Shown: piece by piece, positions 48,400 through 59,290 of the stretch
Position numbering within the stretch: position 1 is the stretch's first letter
How the letters are laid out: each line of letters opens with the position of its first letter
Assembly (NCBI RefSeq): GCF_005281615.1
Contig: NZ_SZZM01000006.1
Location: 268,915-332,914, forward strand
Direction of reading: 5' to 3'
Origin: Rhodoligotrophos defluvii
Lineage (GTDB): Bacteria; Pseudomonadota; Alphaproteobacteria; Rhizobiales; Im1
DNA: 64,000 bases
Notes under the pieces: generated by a model
Told to the model about the DNA's origin: nothing
Database searches by the model: none
Seen by the model: the letters and a program-made list of their open reading frames with translations, nothing else
Program-made: the position numbers and the translations under genes

Positions 48400-48709
48400 C
48401 TGGTGTCCTTGGGACCAAACGCCAATGGCACCCGCGGGCGAATCTCGCTGACGGGTGTTGACCCCCTTGCCTCCCGGAGCATGTCTCCGCTCCATGTGCA
48501 AGGCAGCCTTCAAAGACGCAACGTCTCAGAAATCGGCGGGGACCGTAACCACAGCGGGCGCGGTGTGTCAAGGTTGGGCGGATGCGGGGCGGCTGAGCCA
48601 GCCTCCCTGCCAGCCCCATCACGGCCTGTTGAACGGCCGGCGGGCTGTCGGGGTGATGCGCTCGCGCTATGAGTGGGTTGCCAATCAACGGCTCGATTCG
48701 AGGGAACCC

Positions 48710-49168
48710 ATGGCAGCAATCGACGACCGCACCGTTTCCGCCAGCCGGCTCTACATTCCGGCGCTGGCGCCGCTTTATTCCGCCTTGTCGCCCTTCGTGT
48801 GGTTCCTCATGCGCGCGCTGGCCGGCGGCTTCCTGGCGGTGCACGGCCTACCCAAGATCCTCGATCCGATGGCGAGGGTCGGCATGGTGGAAAGCCTAGG
48901 CTTCTATCCCGGCGTGATCTGGGCGCCGCTCCTGGCCATCACCGAATTCTTCGGTGGGCTGATGATCCTGCTCGGCCTGTTCACGCGGCCGGCCGCGGCG
49001 GCCGCCACCATCGTGCTGCTGGTGACGGTCTATTTCCACTGGATCGTGCAGGGCGAAGGCCTGATGGGGGCGGAGAAGTCCATCCTGTGGGCGGCCATCA
49101 CCCTGTTCTTCGCGGTGCGCGGCGGCGGCGACTGGTCCATCGACGAGAAGCTGCGCAAGACGTTCTAG
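48710..49168 (+). CDS. DoxX family membrane protein
   Basis: A 152-residue four-helix membrane protein of the DoxX/DoxD type. It contains FLMRALAGGFLAVHGLPKIL, the conserved GVIWAPLLAITEFFGGLMILLGLFTR and AAATIVLLVTVYFHWIVQG. ATG 48710 has GAGGGA upstream; the frame runs open further upstream but without coding character. Its stop codon overlaps, through a shared CTAG, the stop of the convergent LprI-like gene. DoxX proteins are linked to oxidative-stress or thiol redox complexes; role here unknown. Confidence 0.88.
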   Translation: MAAIDDRTVSASRLYIPALAPLYSALSPFVWFLMRALAGGFLAVHGLPKILDPMARVGMVESLGFYPGVIWAPLLAITEFFGGLMILLGLFTRPAAAAATIVLLVTVYFHWIVQGEGLMGAEKSILWAAITLFFAVRGGGDWSIDEKLRKTF

Positions 49169-49545
49169 ATCGGACCGCCACCCATGGCATTCGTCATGGC
49201 CTTGAGGCCCTGATCAACGCCTTGCCTCAAGGCGCGAATGCGCGCCTTGTAGATCGCCGTCAGGCAGCCGACATCGGCACCGCAGGCCATACGCTGCTGC
49301 AGGAATGCCCGCGCATCGTCCTGGCGTGCGCCGGCAGCGCCCATGGCCAGGGGCAGGCGGCTATAGGTGAACCACAGCGCCCCCATCTCGCTGTCGAGCG
49401 CCGAGAGCCTGTGATTGCTGCAAACGGCGATCTCATCGGGCGTCTGCGCCGCGCGACAGTCAAAGCTTGCCGCCTCCGCCGGAGCAGACAAGGCCAGGCC
49501 GGCAATGATAACAGCGGTTGCGGATAGTATGAACGGTTTCAACAT
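49165..49545 (-). CDS. Secreted LprI-like (DUF1311) domain protein
   Basis: A 126-residue protein with a signal peptide (MLKPFILSATAVIIAGLALS, cleavage near AEAA) and a helical LprI-like domain: SFDCRAAQTPDEIAVCSNH, LSALDSEMGALWF and RMACGADVGCLTAIYKARI. The paired cysteines and the LDxEM/L motif are typical of the family, which includes lysozyme inhibitors. Function here unproven. It converges on and overlaps the doxX stop by four bases. Confidence 0.75.
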   Translation of the reverse strand: MLKPFILSATAVIIAGLALSAPAEAASFDCRAAQTPDEIAVCSNHRLSALDSEMGALWFTYSRLPLAMGAAGARQDDARAFLQQRMACGADVGCLTAIYKARIRALRQGVDQGLKAMTNAMGGGPI

Positions 49546-49573
49546 GGTCGAAGCCCTTACTCGATACTCAGAG

Positions 49574-49590
49574 CGTGCCCGTCAGGCACG
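49574..49590. terminator. Hairpin with T run upstream of the LprI-like gene
   Basis: CGTGCC-CGTCA-GGCACG followed by GTTTTGG on the plus strand resembles a short intrinsic terminator. No plus-strand gene obviously needs it (doxX ends 400 bases before), so it may act for the minus-strand gene at 49622 or be accidental. Confidence 0.3.
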
Positions 49591-49621
49591 GTTTTGGTGA
49601 TCAACGAGCCTTCCCGCTAGA

Positions 49622-50137
49622 CTAATTGGTGCGCGGGCGCTGCTCGTAGGTCGTGTGCTCCTTGCCCTTGGTCCAGCTATAGGTCGCGATGCAGGCATTG
49701 GTACGCGGCGCGTCGTTGCACTGGGTGCGGTCGACCTCGATCTCGGCTACGGTCTGCTCCGGCTGCTGGATGAGGCGCGGCACGCCACCCTGCAGCGAGA
49801 CCGGATGCCGGTAGCCCTTCGACGACAGCAGGATATCGATCTGGCAGCCCGCATTGGCGCAGAAGGCGGTGAAGGCACCATCGCAGGTCAGCTGGTCGGT
49901 GTTGATGAGATAGTCGAGCTTGCGGTCGCCATCGAGATCGCCGGCAAGAATGCGTACCGCATTCGGATTCTTCAATTTGCCGCCCAGACCGCTGCATTGC
50001 TTGGTGTAGCCGGAGATCACCTGGGCGACCGGCTTGGGCAATGCCGGAGCGCTCACAGCGTGGAGGGGACCGGCCGTCACGACGGTGCCGACGACAACGC
50101 CAGCGGCCATAAGGATGGAAAAGAGAGGGTTCACCAT
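49622..50137 (-). CDS. Hypothetical secreted protein with an EF-hand-like DxDxD loop
   Basis: A 171-residue protein with a signal peptide (MVNPLFSILMAAGVVVGTVV, cleavage near LHAVSA) and no recognised family. The mature part has LAGDLDGDRKLDYLI, with acidic residues spaced as in EF-hand/dockerin calcium loops, and several cysteines (QCSGLGG, TCDGAF, FCANAGCQIDI, QCNDAPRTNACIATYSW) that could form disulfides. ATG 50137 is chosen for the signal peptide; an in-frame start at 50206 gives a poor N terminus. It is between the LprI-like and DUF1223 genes, all exported. Confidence 0.65.
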   Translation of the reverse strand: MVNPLFSILMAAGVVVGTVVTAGPLHAVSAPALPKPVAQVISGYTKQCSGLGGKLKNPNAVRILAGDLDGDRKLDYLINTDQLTCDGAFTAFCANAGCQIDILLSSKGYRHPVSLQGGVPRLIQQPEQTVAEIEVDRTQCNDAPRTNACIATYSWTKGKEHTTYEQRPRTN

Positions 50138-50272
50138 GGTCGAGGCTATCCTTTCTGATGCGGCGGATCCTACCACGCCGCGAAATGCGCTCGTCCATGC
50201 AATCACAGATACGTTTAAGCAAATCTCAAGGCGCTGGAAAGGCGGACCGGTGCGCCCGCGGCCAGGCCAAAA

Positions 50273-51046
50273 TCAGTCGCCCTTCAGGACCACCACGTCC
50301 GTTGCAGCGATGATCGGGCCGCCATCATCCTCCTGCACCAAGACCACCCCGCTCGGGGTGTCGGGGGTCGCCAGCTCGCTCGCCGGGAGCGAGACCTTGA
50401 GGGGCTCGCCATGCCACATGGCCACCGGAATGATCCGGCGCACCACATTGGTGTAGGTGATCTGCTTGTCCAGGTTTTCCCCGCGCTGAATGGAAACGCT
50501 GACCTCCGGCTGAATCATCATCAGCCATACGGTCGCCTCCATCGGCTGACTGGGGTCAACGGCCGGACCGATGGAGACTTCCAGCTCGCGTCCGTGCCGA
50601 TCGATGGTCAGGCTGGGCGCCGGCCGCTGCTCGGCCATGTGGGCCTTGAGAATGCGCTCGATGTCATCCCGACGGCTGCCGACCGCATGGGCGCGGCCGT
50701 CGATCACCAATTGCGGCGTATAGACTTCGCGATCGCCGCGGCGCTCGGCGTATTCGCGCTGGCGCCTGCTGTTCTCGGGGGTGGCCAGGGTGTCCTTCCA
50801 GCCGAGATAGTCCCAGTAGTCGACATTGTAGGTCAGGGCCACGATGCCCGGCTTCTGCGCCAGCTCATGCAGGAGCTTGTCGGCGGGCGGGCAGGAGGAA
50901 CAGCCCTGGCTGGTGAACAGCTCGAGCACCGCGCGGCCACCAGCCCAAGATTGCGCCACGCCACCGATACCGCCAAGCACCAGCAACGCGCCGATGGCCA
51001 GCGCCAATCGACCGGATCTGAAGCGGGCTGTGGCACGTGAGGACAT
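50273..51046 (-). CDS. DUF1223 thioredoxin-like secreted protein
   Basis: A 257-residue protein with an N-terminal signal/anchor (LALAIGALLVLGGIGGVAQ) and the DUF1223 domain: VLELFTSQGCSSCPPADKLLHEL (a CxxC in a thioredoxin-like fold), TYNVDYWDYLGWKDTLATP and QREYAERRGDREVYTPQLVIDG. The C-terminal half is a beta domain (PAVDPSQPMEATVWLMM). It adjoins acnA, a frequent arrangement in Hyphomicrobiales. Function unproven; a periplasmic redox role is suggested by the CxxC. Confidence 0.88.
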   Translation of the reverse strand: MSSRATARFRSGRLALAIGALLVLGGIGGVAQSWAGGRAVLELFTSQGCSSCPPADKLLHELAQKPGIVALTYNVDYWDYLGWKDTLATPENSRRQREYAERRGDREVYTPQLVIDGRAHAVGSRRDDIERILKAHMAEQRPAPSLTIDRHGRELEVSIGPAVDPSQPMEATVWLMMIQPEVSVSIQRGENLDKQITYTNVVRRIIPVAMWHGEPLKVSLPASELATPDTPSGVVLVQEDDGGPIIAATDVVVLKGD

Positions 51047-51174
51047 GCGCGCAAACTAGGCCCGGACAGAGGTCATGGCGAGTAACGAAGGGGTGAGTCG
51101 CACAGCTTTCATCGAAGGGTCTGACAGGGAGGTCGCCGCGCCTCGGGCGCCCCTCCCCGCCGGTTCTCGACAGG

Positions 51175-53871
<2,697 letters not shown>

Positions 53872-54180
53872 TGCGGTCCTCTGGGGAAGTGCCGAACTCA
53901 GCGCCTTCTTAGGGCGAAGCCAAGCGATTCCGCGCAATAGCGGGGATGGCGGTCTGGTCGCATCACCCGGCAACGGCCTGGCCCCATGGAGCGGCAGCCT
54001 GCCGAAGGCCGGCGCGGTGCCGAGTGATGGCCGGTTCTATAGACTCTTTCCAAACAGGTTGAAAGTGGTCGAAGGGAGGACAGTCCCATTCCCGGGCAAG
54101 GACGACGGGCAAGGCCGTCACGGCCCCCTATGCGCCGGCCGTGCACTCCTGTAGAGGAGAGCCGATGACGGGACATCGCC
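53872..54180. other. Divergent acnA-ccmA gap
   Basis: 309 bases with no gene seen. It must hold the acnA promoter (minus) and the ccm operon promoter (plus). I find no clear palindrome or consensus hexamers in the GC-rich sequence. Confidence 0.5.
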
Positions 54181-54792
54181 ATGACCAGCCTGACCGGTGA
54201 CAACCTGGCCTGCGACCGGGGCGGCCGGCGCGTGTTCTCCGGCCTTTCCTTCCAGGTGAGCAGCGGCGAGGGCCTGCTGATCACGGGCCCGAACGGCACC
54301 GGCAAGACCACCCTGCTGCGCGCGGTCTGCGGCCTTTCCGAGCTCAGCGCCGGCCGCTTGTGGCTGGAGGGTCAGCAGGATGACCTCGCGATCGGCCAGC
54401 GGTGCCACCTGGTTGCCCATGCGGATGCCATCAAGCCAGCCTTCTCCGTGGCCGAGAATCTTGCCTTCTGGGCGGCATTCAATGCCGGCGGCGACGTCGC
54501 GGCAGCGCTTGCCGCCTTCGATCTCGTGCCGCTTGCCGGCTATTCCGCCGGCCTTCTGTCGGCCGGTCAACGGCGGCGGCTCGCCCTGTCGCGGCTGGTG
54601 CTGACCCCAAGACCGATCTGGCTCCTGGACGAGCCGACAGTGGGACTCGATGCAACCTCACTGGCCCTGCTGACGGAACTGATCGCAACCCACCTGCGCG
54701 GCGGGGGCATCGCCATCGTCGCGTCGCATACGCCACTGGACGTGAGCTTGCACCATCACCTCGACATGAGCAGGTTCAGCGCCGAGCCATGA
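54181..54792 (+). CDS. ccmA: Heme exporter ATP-binding protein CcmA
   Basis: A 203-residue ATPase of the CcmABCD complex used in cytochrome c maturation. LACDRGGRRVFSGLSFQV leads in, with Walker A GPNGTGKTTLLRAVCGL, signature LLSAGQRRRLALSRLV and Walker B PIWLLDEPTVGLDATS. The switch His is in VASHTPLDV. The stop overlaps the ccmB start by four bases. Confidence 0.95.
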   Translation: MTSLTGDNLACDRGGRRVFSGLSFQVSSGEGLLITGPNGTGKTTLLRAVCGLSELSAGRLWLEGQQDDLAIGQRCHLVAHADAIKPAFSVAENLAFWAAFNAGGDVAAALAAFDLVPLAGYSAGLLSAGQRRRLALSRLVLTPRPIWLLDEPTVGLDATSLALLTELIATHLRGGGIAIVASHTPLDVSLHHHLDMSRFSAEP

Positions 54793-55457
54793 GCGTGTTC
54801 GCCGCCATTGTCATGCGCGACATTCGCCTTGCCTTGCGCCAGAGCGGCGGGGCGGGCACGGCCATCGGCTTCTTCCTCGCGGTGCTCGTCCTCATGCCGC
54901 TGGGCGTCGGACCGGATCTTGCGCTGCTGCAGCGAATCGCGCCTGGCACCTTATGGATCGCATTGCTGCTTTCGGTGCTGCTGTCGGCGGACCGGATCTT
55001 TCAGGCGGATTTCGAGGACGGGTCGCTCGAACTCATGAGCCTGGGGCTCATCCCGCTGGAGCTGACCGCTCTGGCCAAGGCGCTGGCGCACTGGCTCACC
55101 ACGGCCCTGCCCCTGGCCGTCGCGGCGCCGGCTCTGGGCGTACTTCTCAACCTGTCGCCGCAGCTGGTGCTGCCGCTGTGGGCGGCCATGCTCGCCGCCT
55201 CGCTCGCACTGAGTCTGCTGGCGAGCGTGGGGGCCGCCCTTACGGTGGGCCTGCGGCGCGGCGGCATAATCATTTCACTTCTGGTGCTGCCGCTCTATAT
55301 TCCCGTTTTGATTTTCGGCATCTCGGCGAGTCTCGGGATGCCGGCGGACGGCGCCCTCTTCGGCGCGTCCATGCTGATCCTGGTGGCGATAACCCTGGCG
55401 TGCGTCGTGCTTTGCCCTGTCGCGGCAGCGGCGGCGCTGCGGGTGCACCTGAAATAG
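54789..55457 (+). CDS. ccmB: Heme exporter protein CcmB
   Basis: A 222-residue membrane subunit with six hydrophobic helices. Typical CcmB text: AAIVMRDIRLALRQSGG, FFLAVLVLMPLGVGPD, ADFEDGSLELMSLGLIPLEL and VLPLYIPVLIFGISA. It starts on the ATGA overlapping the ccmA stop. A longer upstream frame is not used. Confidence 0.95.
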   Translation: MSVFAAIVMRDIRLALRQSGGAGTAIGFFLAVLVLMPLGVGPDLALLQRIAPGTLWIALLLSVLLSADRIFQADFEDGSLELMSLGLIPLELTALAKALAHWLTTALPLAVAAPALGVLLNLSPQLVLPLWAAMLAASLALSLLASVGAALTVGLRRGGIIISLLVLPLYIPVLIFGISASLGMPADGALFGASMLILVAITLACVVLCPVAAAAALRVHLK

Positions 55458-55515
55458 GCGTGAGGCGCGCCTGGGTCGCATTGCGAAGCGGCGCCTTAAA
55501 GGCTAGAGCGAGCCC

Positions 55516-56280
55516 ATGCAGCGGTTTGCCAACCCGACCCTGTTCTCGAAGCTCGGCGCAGCGGTGCTCCCGTGGACGGCGGCCGCGGCGGTGCTGCTGC
55601 TGGCCATCGGCCTGGTGTGGGGCCTCGTCTTCTCGCCGGCCGACTACCAGCAGGGCGAGACGGTGCGCATCATGTATGTGCACGTGCCGGCGGCGTGGAT
55701 GGCCATGTTCATCTATACAGCCATGGCGGTGGCAAGCGCGGTGGCCATCATCTGGCGCCACCCGCTGGCGGATGTGGCAGCCAAGTGCTCCGCGCCGATC
55801 GGTGCCTGCTTCACCTTCCTGGCGCTGGCCACGGGCGCGCTGTGGGGCAAGCCCATGTGGGGAGCCTGGTGGGTGTGGGACGCGCGGCTTACGTCGGTGT
55901 TCGTGCTGTTTCTGCTCTATCTCGGCTATATCGCCATCTGGCAGCTGATCGAGCAGCCGCAGCGGGCGGCCCGCATCGCCGCCATCGTGGCCCTGGTCGG
56001 GTTCGTGAACGTGCCGATCGTGAAATTCTCGGTCGATTGGTGGAATTCGTTGCACCAGCCGGCCAGCGTGTTCAAAATGGACGGGCCGGCGATCGATCCG
56101 TCGATGCTGTGGCCGTTGCTGGTGATGGGGGCGGCCTATCTGTTTCTGTATGTGACGCTGCTTCTGATCAGTATGCGGACCGAGATCGTGTCCCGGCGTA
56201 TCCAAAGCTTGGAGCTCGCGGCGGTGCGTGGCCAAGCCCGCGGCAGGGTGGGACCGGCAGCGCAATCGCAGCGCGCCTGA
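55516..56280 (+). CDS. ccmC: Heme exporter protein CcmC
   Basis: A 254-residue heme-handling membrane protein that loads heme onto CcmE. The tryptophan-rich periplasmic WGAWWVWDARLTSVFVLFLL is diagnostic, with MYVHVPAAWMAMFIYTAMA (first conserved His) and VDWWNSLHQPASVFKMD (second His) flanking it. It lies 58 bases after ccmB. Confidence 0.96.
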   Translation: MQRFANPTLFSKLGAAVLPWTAAAAVLLLAIGLVWGLVFSPADYQQGETVRIMYVHVPAAWMAMFIYTAMAVASAVAIIWRHPLADVAAKCSAPIGACFTFLALATGALWGKPMWGAWWVWDARLTSVFVLFLLYLGYIAIWQLIEQPQRAARIAAIVALVGFVNVPIVKFSVDWWNSLHQPASVFKMDGPAIDPSMLWPLLVMGAAYLFLYVTLLLISMRTEIVSRRIQSLELAAVRGQARGRVGPAAQSQRA

Positions 56281-56307
56281 CAGCGGCGTGGGCTGGGGAG
56301 ACCGCGA

Positions 56308-56493
56308 ATGTCGTTCGAGGCACCACATGTAGGCTACGTGATCGCGGCCTATCTCATCAGCGCGGTCGTGCTGATGCTCCTCGTCATCGGTATCGCCTCC
56401 GCCTCCCGCCGCAGGCGCCGTGAGCTGGCGCTGCTCGAGGCAAGCAGCGCGCGGCGGACGCAGGCGACCGGCAAAGACTTGGAAGAGATGTAG
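56308..56493 (+). CDS. ccmD: Heme exporter protein CcmD
   Basis: A 61-residue single-span protein. HVGYVIAAYLISAVVLMLL is the usual CcmD helix with its Tyr-Val/Ala-Tyr start, then a basic tail (SRRRRRELALLE). It stabilises the CcmC-CcmE holo-complex. It lies 27 bases after ccmC and two bases before ccmG. Confidence 0.93.
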   Translation: MSFEAPHVGYVIAAYLISAVVLMLLVIGIASASRRRRRELALLEASSARRTQATGKDLEEM

Positions 56494-56495
56494 AG

Positions 56496-57140
56496 ATGGA
56501 CGGCAACATGCCTGTTTCGGAACTGACGAAGGACGGGAGCGGCGCGCGTTCCGCTTCGGCCTCCAGTCGGCCGCCGCGGCGCGGCGCCATCTGGGCCCTC
56601 GTGCCCGCGATCGTCTTCGCGCTGCTCGCCCTGGCCCTGTTCGTCCGGCTGCAAGGGGATGATCCCTCGAAGGTTCCATCGCCGCTGGTGGGACGGCCGG
56701 TGCCGGATTTCGCGCTGCCGGGCCTTGCCGGGCTGAAGAGCGAAGGCACACCGGTGCCGGGCTTCGCTGCCAGCGATCTCGCCAAGGGCGAGGTGAGCCT
56801 GGTGAACGTGTGGGCGTCGTGGTGCGTGCCGTGCCGGGAGGAGCATCCGCTCCTCATGCAAATCGCCGCCCAGCAGGCGGTGAAGCTCTACGGCATCAAC
56901 TACAAGGACGAGCAGGAGAATGCGCGCCGATTCCTGGGGCTGCTCGGCAATCCCTATCACGCGGTCGGCGTCGATGCGCAGGGGAAGACCGCCATCGAGC
57001 TGGGCTTCTACGGCGTGCCGGAAACCTTCGTGGTCAATGGCAAGGGGGTGATCACCTACAAGTGGATCGGCCCGATGACGCCGGAGGTGATCGAGAAGCA
57101 AATCATTCCCGCGATCACCGCGGCGCGGAAGGCCAGCTGA
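56496..57140 (+). CDS. ccmG: Thiol:disulfide interchange protein CcmG/DsbE
   Basis: A 214-residue periplasmic thioredoxin anchored by one N-terminal helix (AIWALVPAIVFALLALALF). Redox motif WASWCVPCREEHPLL; the cis-Pro lies in GFYGVPETFVVNG; GINYKDEQENARRFL is family-typical. It reduces apocytochrome c cysteines before heme attachment. Last of the ccm run; a convergent metal permease gene follows after 16 bases. Confidence 0.95.
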   Translation: MDGNMPVSELTKDGSGARSASASSRPPRRGAIWALVPAIVFALLALALFVRLQGDDPSKVPSPLVGRPVPDFALPGLAGLKSEGTPVPGFAASDLAKGEVSLVNVWASWCVPCREEHPLLMQIAAQQAVKLYGINYKDEQENARRFLGLLGNPYHAVGVDAQGKTAIELGFYGVPETFVVNGKGVITYKWIGPMTPEVIEKQIIPAITAARKAS

Positions 57141-57156
57141 TCGAGGCCGCGCGCGT

Positions 57157-58071
57157 TCAAGCCCCGACCCGGGCGCGGCGCGGGCCAAACAGGCAGGCGG
57201 CCAAGAGGACGAGGCCGGAGGTGACCGCGATCATGCCGGCGGCGCTGACGCTGGCGGAAAACCCGAGCCATAATGGCGCGAACGCCGCCAGCACATAGCC
57301 GGTGACAGCCGACAGCACCGCGAAGGCCGCGCTCCAGGCCAGCTGCGCCGGCAGCCGGTCGGTCATCAGCCGCGCGGCTCCGGCGGGACATATGAACATG
57401 GCAATGACGATGATGGCGCCCACCGCGTCGAAGGACATCACCGCCACGGCCGCCACCATGACGATCAGAGCCGATCCGGTGAGGCCCGGACGTGCGCCGA
57501 TGGTTTCCCCAAAGGCATGGTCGAAGGTGGAAATGAACAGCTCTTTCCAGAACGAGAGGATGAACAGCAGCACCGCGAGCAGGATGAGGCCCAGGCGAAG
57601 CACTTGCGGCGGCAGGCCGGCAAGGGCCGCGGGATCGACCAGCGAGTGCCAACCCTGGGCATCGAACCACACGAGGCTTTCCAGATTGCCGTAAAGCGCA
57701 TGCTCAACATCGAGATGAACCGACCGGGCACCCGCCTGCTCCAGCAGGAACACGCCCAGGGCGAACAGGGCGGTGAACACGACGCCCATGGCGGCGCCGG
57801 GCTCGACGCGCCCCAAGCGGCGGATGAGCTCGATGAGCATGACGGAGAGAACGGCCGATACGGCGGCGCCCGCCAGCATGTAGCCGGCCGCCACGCTGCC
57901 GGTGAGGATGAAGGCGCCGACGATGCCGAGCAGGACGACGTGGCTCACCGCATCGCCGATCAGGGCCTGCCGGCGCAGGATGAGGAAGTTGCCGAGCAAG
58001 GCGCAGGCGAGCGAGACCAGCACGCCGACCAGCAGCGGCACCAGGTTGAGCATGACGAATTCGGCACCCAT
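57157..58071 (-). CDS. Metal ABC transporter permease (TroD/MntB family)
   Basis: A 304-residue ABC-3 family membrane subunit. LACALLGNFLILRRQALIGDAVSHVVL is the conserved N-terminal region, and the coupling motif is FWKELFISTFDHAFGETIG. About eight to nine helices. It is last in the order receptor, ATPase, permease, permease, and starts three bases after the stop of the larger permease. Selectivity is judged from the receptor (TroA-type). Confidence 0.92.
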   Translation of the reverse strand: MGAEFVMLNLVPLLVGVLVSLACALLGNFLILRRQALIGDAVSHVVLLGIVGAFILTGSVAAGYMLAGAAVSAVLSVMLIELIRRLGRVEPGAAMGVVFTALFALGVFLLEQAGARSVHLDVEHALYGNLESLVWFDAQGWHSLVDPAALAGLPPQVLRLGLILLAVLLFILSFWKELFISTFDHAFGETIGARPGLTGSALIVMVAAVAVMSFDAVGAIIVIAMFICPAGAARLMTDRLPAQLAWSAAFAVLSAVTGYVLAAFAPLWLGFSASVSAAGMIAVTSGLVLLAACLFGPRRARVGA

Positions 58072-58074
58072 GGC

Positions 58075-59277
58075 TCAGGCTCCCTTCGGCGCGAGCCGCG
58101 CCTCGAGATCCGCCACCATGTCGGGCGGCAGCGCCTGGCCAATGGGGATCAAGCCCTGGTATTCGACATTGGCGGCCTCGGCCGGGAACAGCCGGCGATA
58201 GAGATCCCACAACGCTTCGTCGCGCACGGCCGCAGCGGCGGCGGCCCGGCCCTCCAGCGAAGGCACGCCATCGCCCCTGACATATCCGGCGCGCCGCAGC
58301 ACCCGCATGGTCAGCGGATCATAGATGGGCTCGCCGCGGGCGAGCGCGAGCAACCCCTGGCGCTCGTGCACCCGCTTGCGCAGGAGGAAGCGGGCATAGG
58401 AGCCGGCCATCACGCCGCGCACCGGCGAGAAGATCAGCGAGAGAAGAAACAGCGCGAAGGCGAGCAGCACGATCAGCGCACCGGTGGGCAAGCCTTCGCC
58501 GAGGGCGGAGATGACGGCGCCGCCGTAAGCGGCAGCCGCGCCGAGCGATGCGGCAATGACCACCATGCGGTCCGGCCGGTTGGTCCAGAACCGCGCAGCC
58601 ACCGGCGGGATGATGGTCAGCGCCACGATCAGGACAAGACCGGCCACCTTGAGACCGATGACGGTGACCGCCAGCACGAGCCCCATCATGGCCAAATCGA
58701 CGGCGCGCACATTGATGCCGCGCGTTGCTGCATAGTCCTGGTCGAAGCAGACCAGCGTGAACGGCCGGCGCAGGAGGAACACGGCCAGGCCGGTGATCGC
58801 GGCGGCCACGGCGATCGTCTCCGCCTCGCTGCGCAGCATGCCGGCGGTCGAGCCCAGGAGAAACCCGGAAAGCCCTGCCTGACCGCCCGTATTGAGGGAC
58901 TGGATGACGGTGAGCAGGACGACGCCGAGACCGAAGAAGACGGACAGGACGGCCCCGATCGCCACATCTTCGGTGAGACGGGTGCGCCGCGTGATCCACA
59001 CGACCGCGAGCAGGCCAAGGCCCGCGCTCAGCGCCGCGCCGACGAGCAGGCCGGGCATCCACCGCCCGTCGCCCGCCGCCAGGGCCATGACCAGGAAGGC
59101 GAGGCCCAGCCCCGGCAAGGTCGCATGCGAGATGGCATCGGTCACCAGCGAGCGCTTGCGCAAGAGCACGAAGGTGCCGATGGCGCCGGCGCTCGCGCCC
59201 AGAAGCGCGGCGCCGATGCTTACCAGGGCCGTGTTGTAGCCGGCCTGCAGCAGCAATGCGGAGAGCAGCGCATCCAT
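58075..59277 (-). CDS. Metal ABC transporter permease with C-terminal DtxR-like domain (YtgCR-type)
   Basis: A 400-residue protein. Residues 1-~290 are an ABC-3 permease (LLGASAGAIGTFVLLRKRSL, ISHATLPGLGLAF, VLVIAL-like LVLIVALTIIPPVAARF). After the last helix, ~110 more residues are soluble: LLALARGEPIYDPL, RVLRRAGYVRGDGVPSLEGR, then EALWDLYRRLFP and VADLEARLAPKG. This follows the pattern of the second half of DtxR/MntR repressors (recognition wing, LT-x-x-G turn, H/x-LWExYL helix, metal dimer helix). Chlamydia YtgC is a known permease-DtxR fusion. Here the DNA-binding part appears shortened. Confidence 0.85.
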   Translation of the reverse strand: MDALLSALLLQAGYNTALVSIGAALLGASAGAIGTFVLLRKRSLVTDAISHATLPGLGLAFLVMALAAGDGRWMPGLLVGAALSAGLGLLAVVWITRRTRLTEDVAIGAVLSVFFGLGVVLLTVIQSLNTGGQAGLSGFLLGSTAGMLRSEAETIAVAAAITGLAVFLLRRPFTLVCFDQDYAATRGINVRAVDLAMMGLVLAVTVIGLKVAGLVLIVALTIIPPVAARFWTNRPDRMVVIAASLGAAAAYGGAVISALGEGLPTGALIVLLAFALFLLSLIFSPVRGVMAGSYARFLLRKRVHERQGLLALARGEPIYDPLTMRVLRRAGYVRGDGVPSLEGRAAAAAAVRDEALWDLYRRLFPAEAANVEYQGLIPIGQALPPDMVADLEARLAPKGA

Positions 59278-59290
59278 CGTGTGCTCTCCC

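Noticed and set aside
49574..49590. Hairpin considered as the end of a plus-strand transcript
   Set aside because: No plus-strand gene ends near it; kept only as a low-confidence feature.
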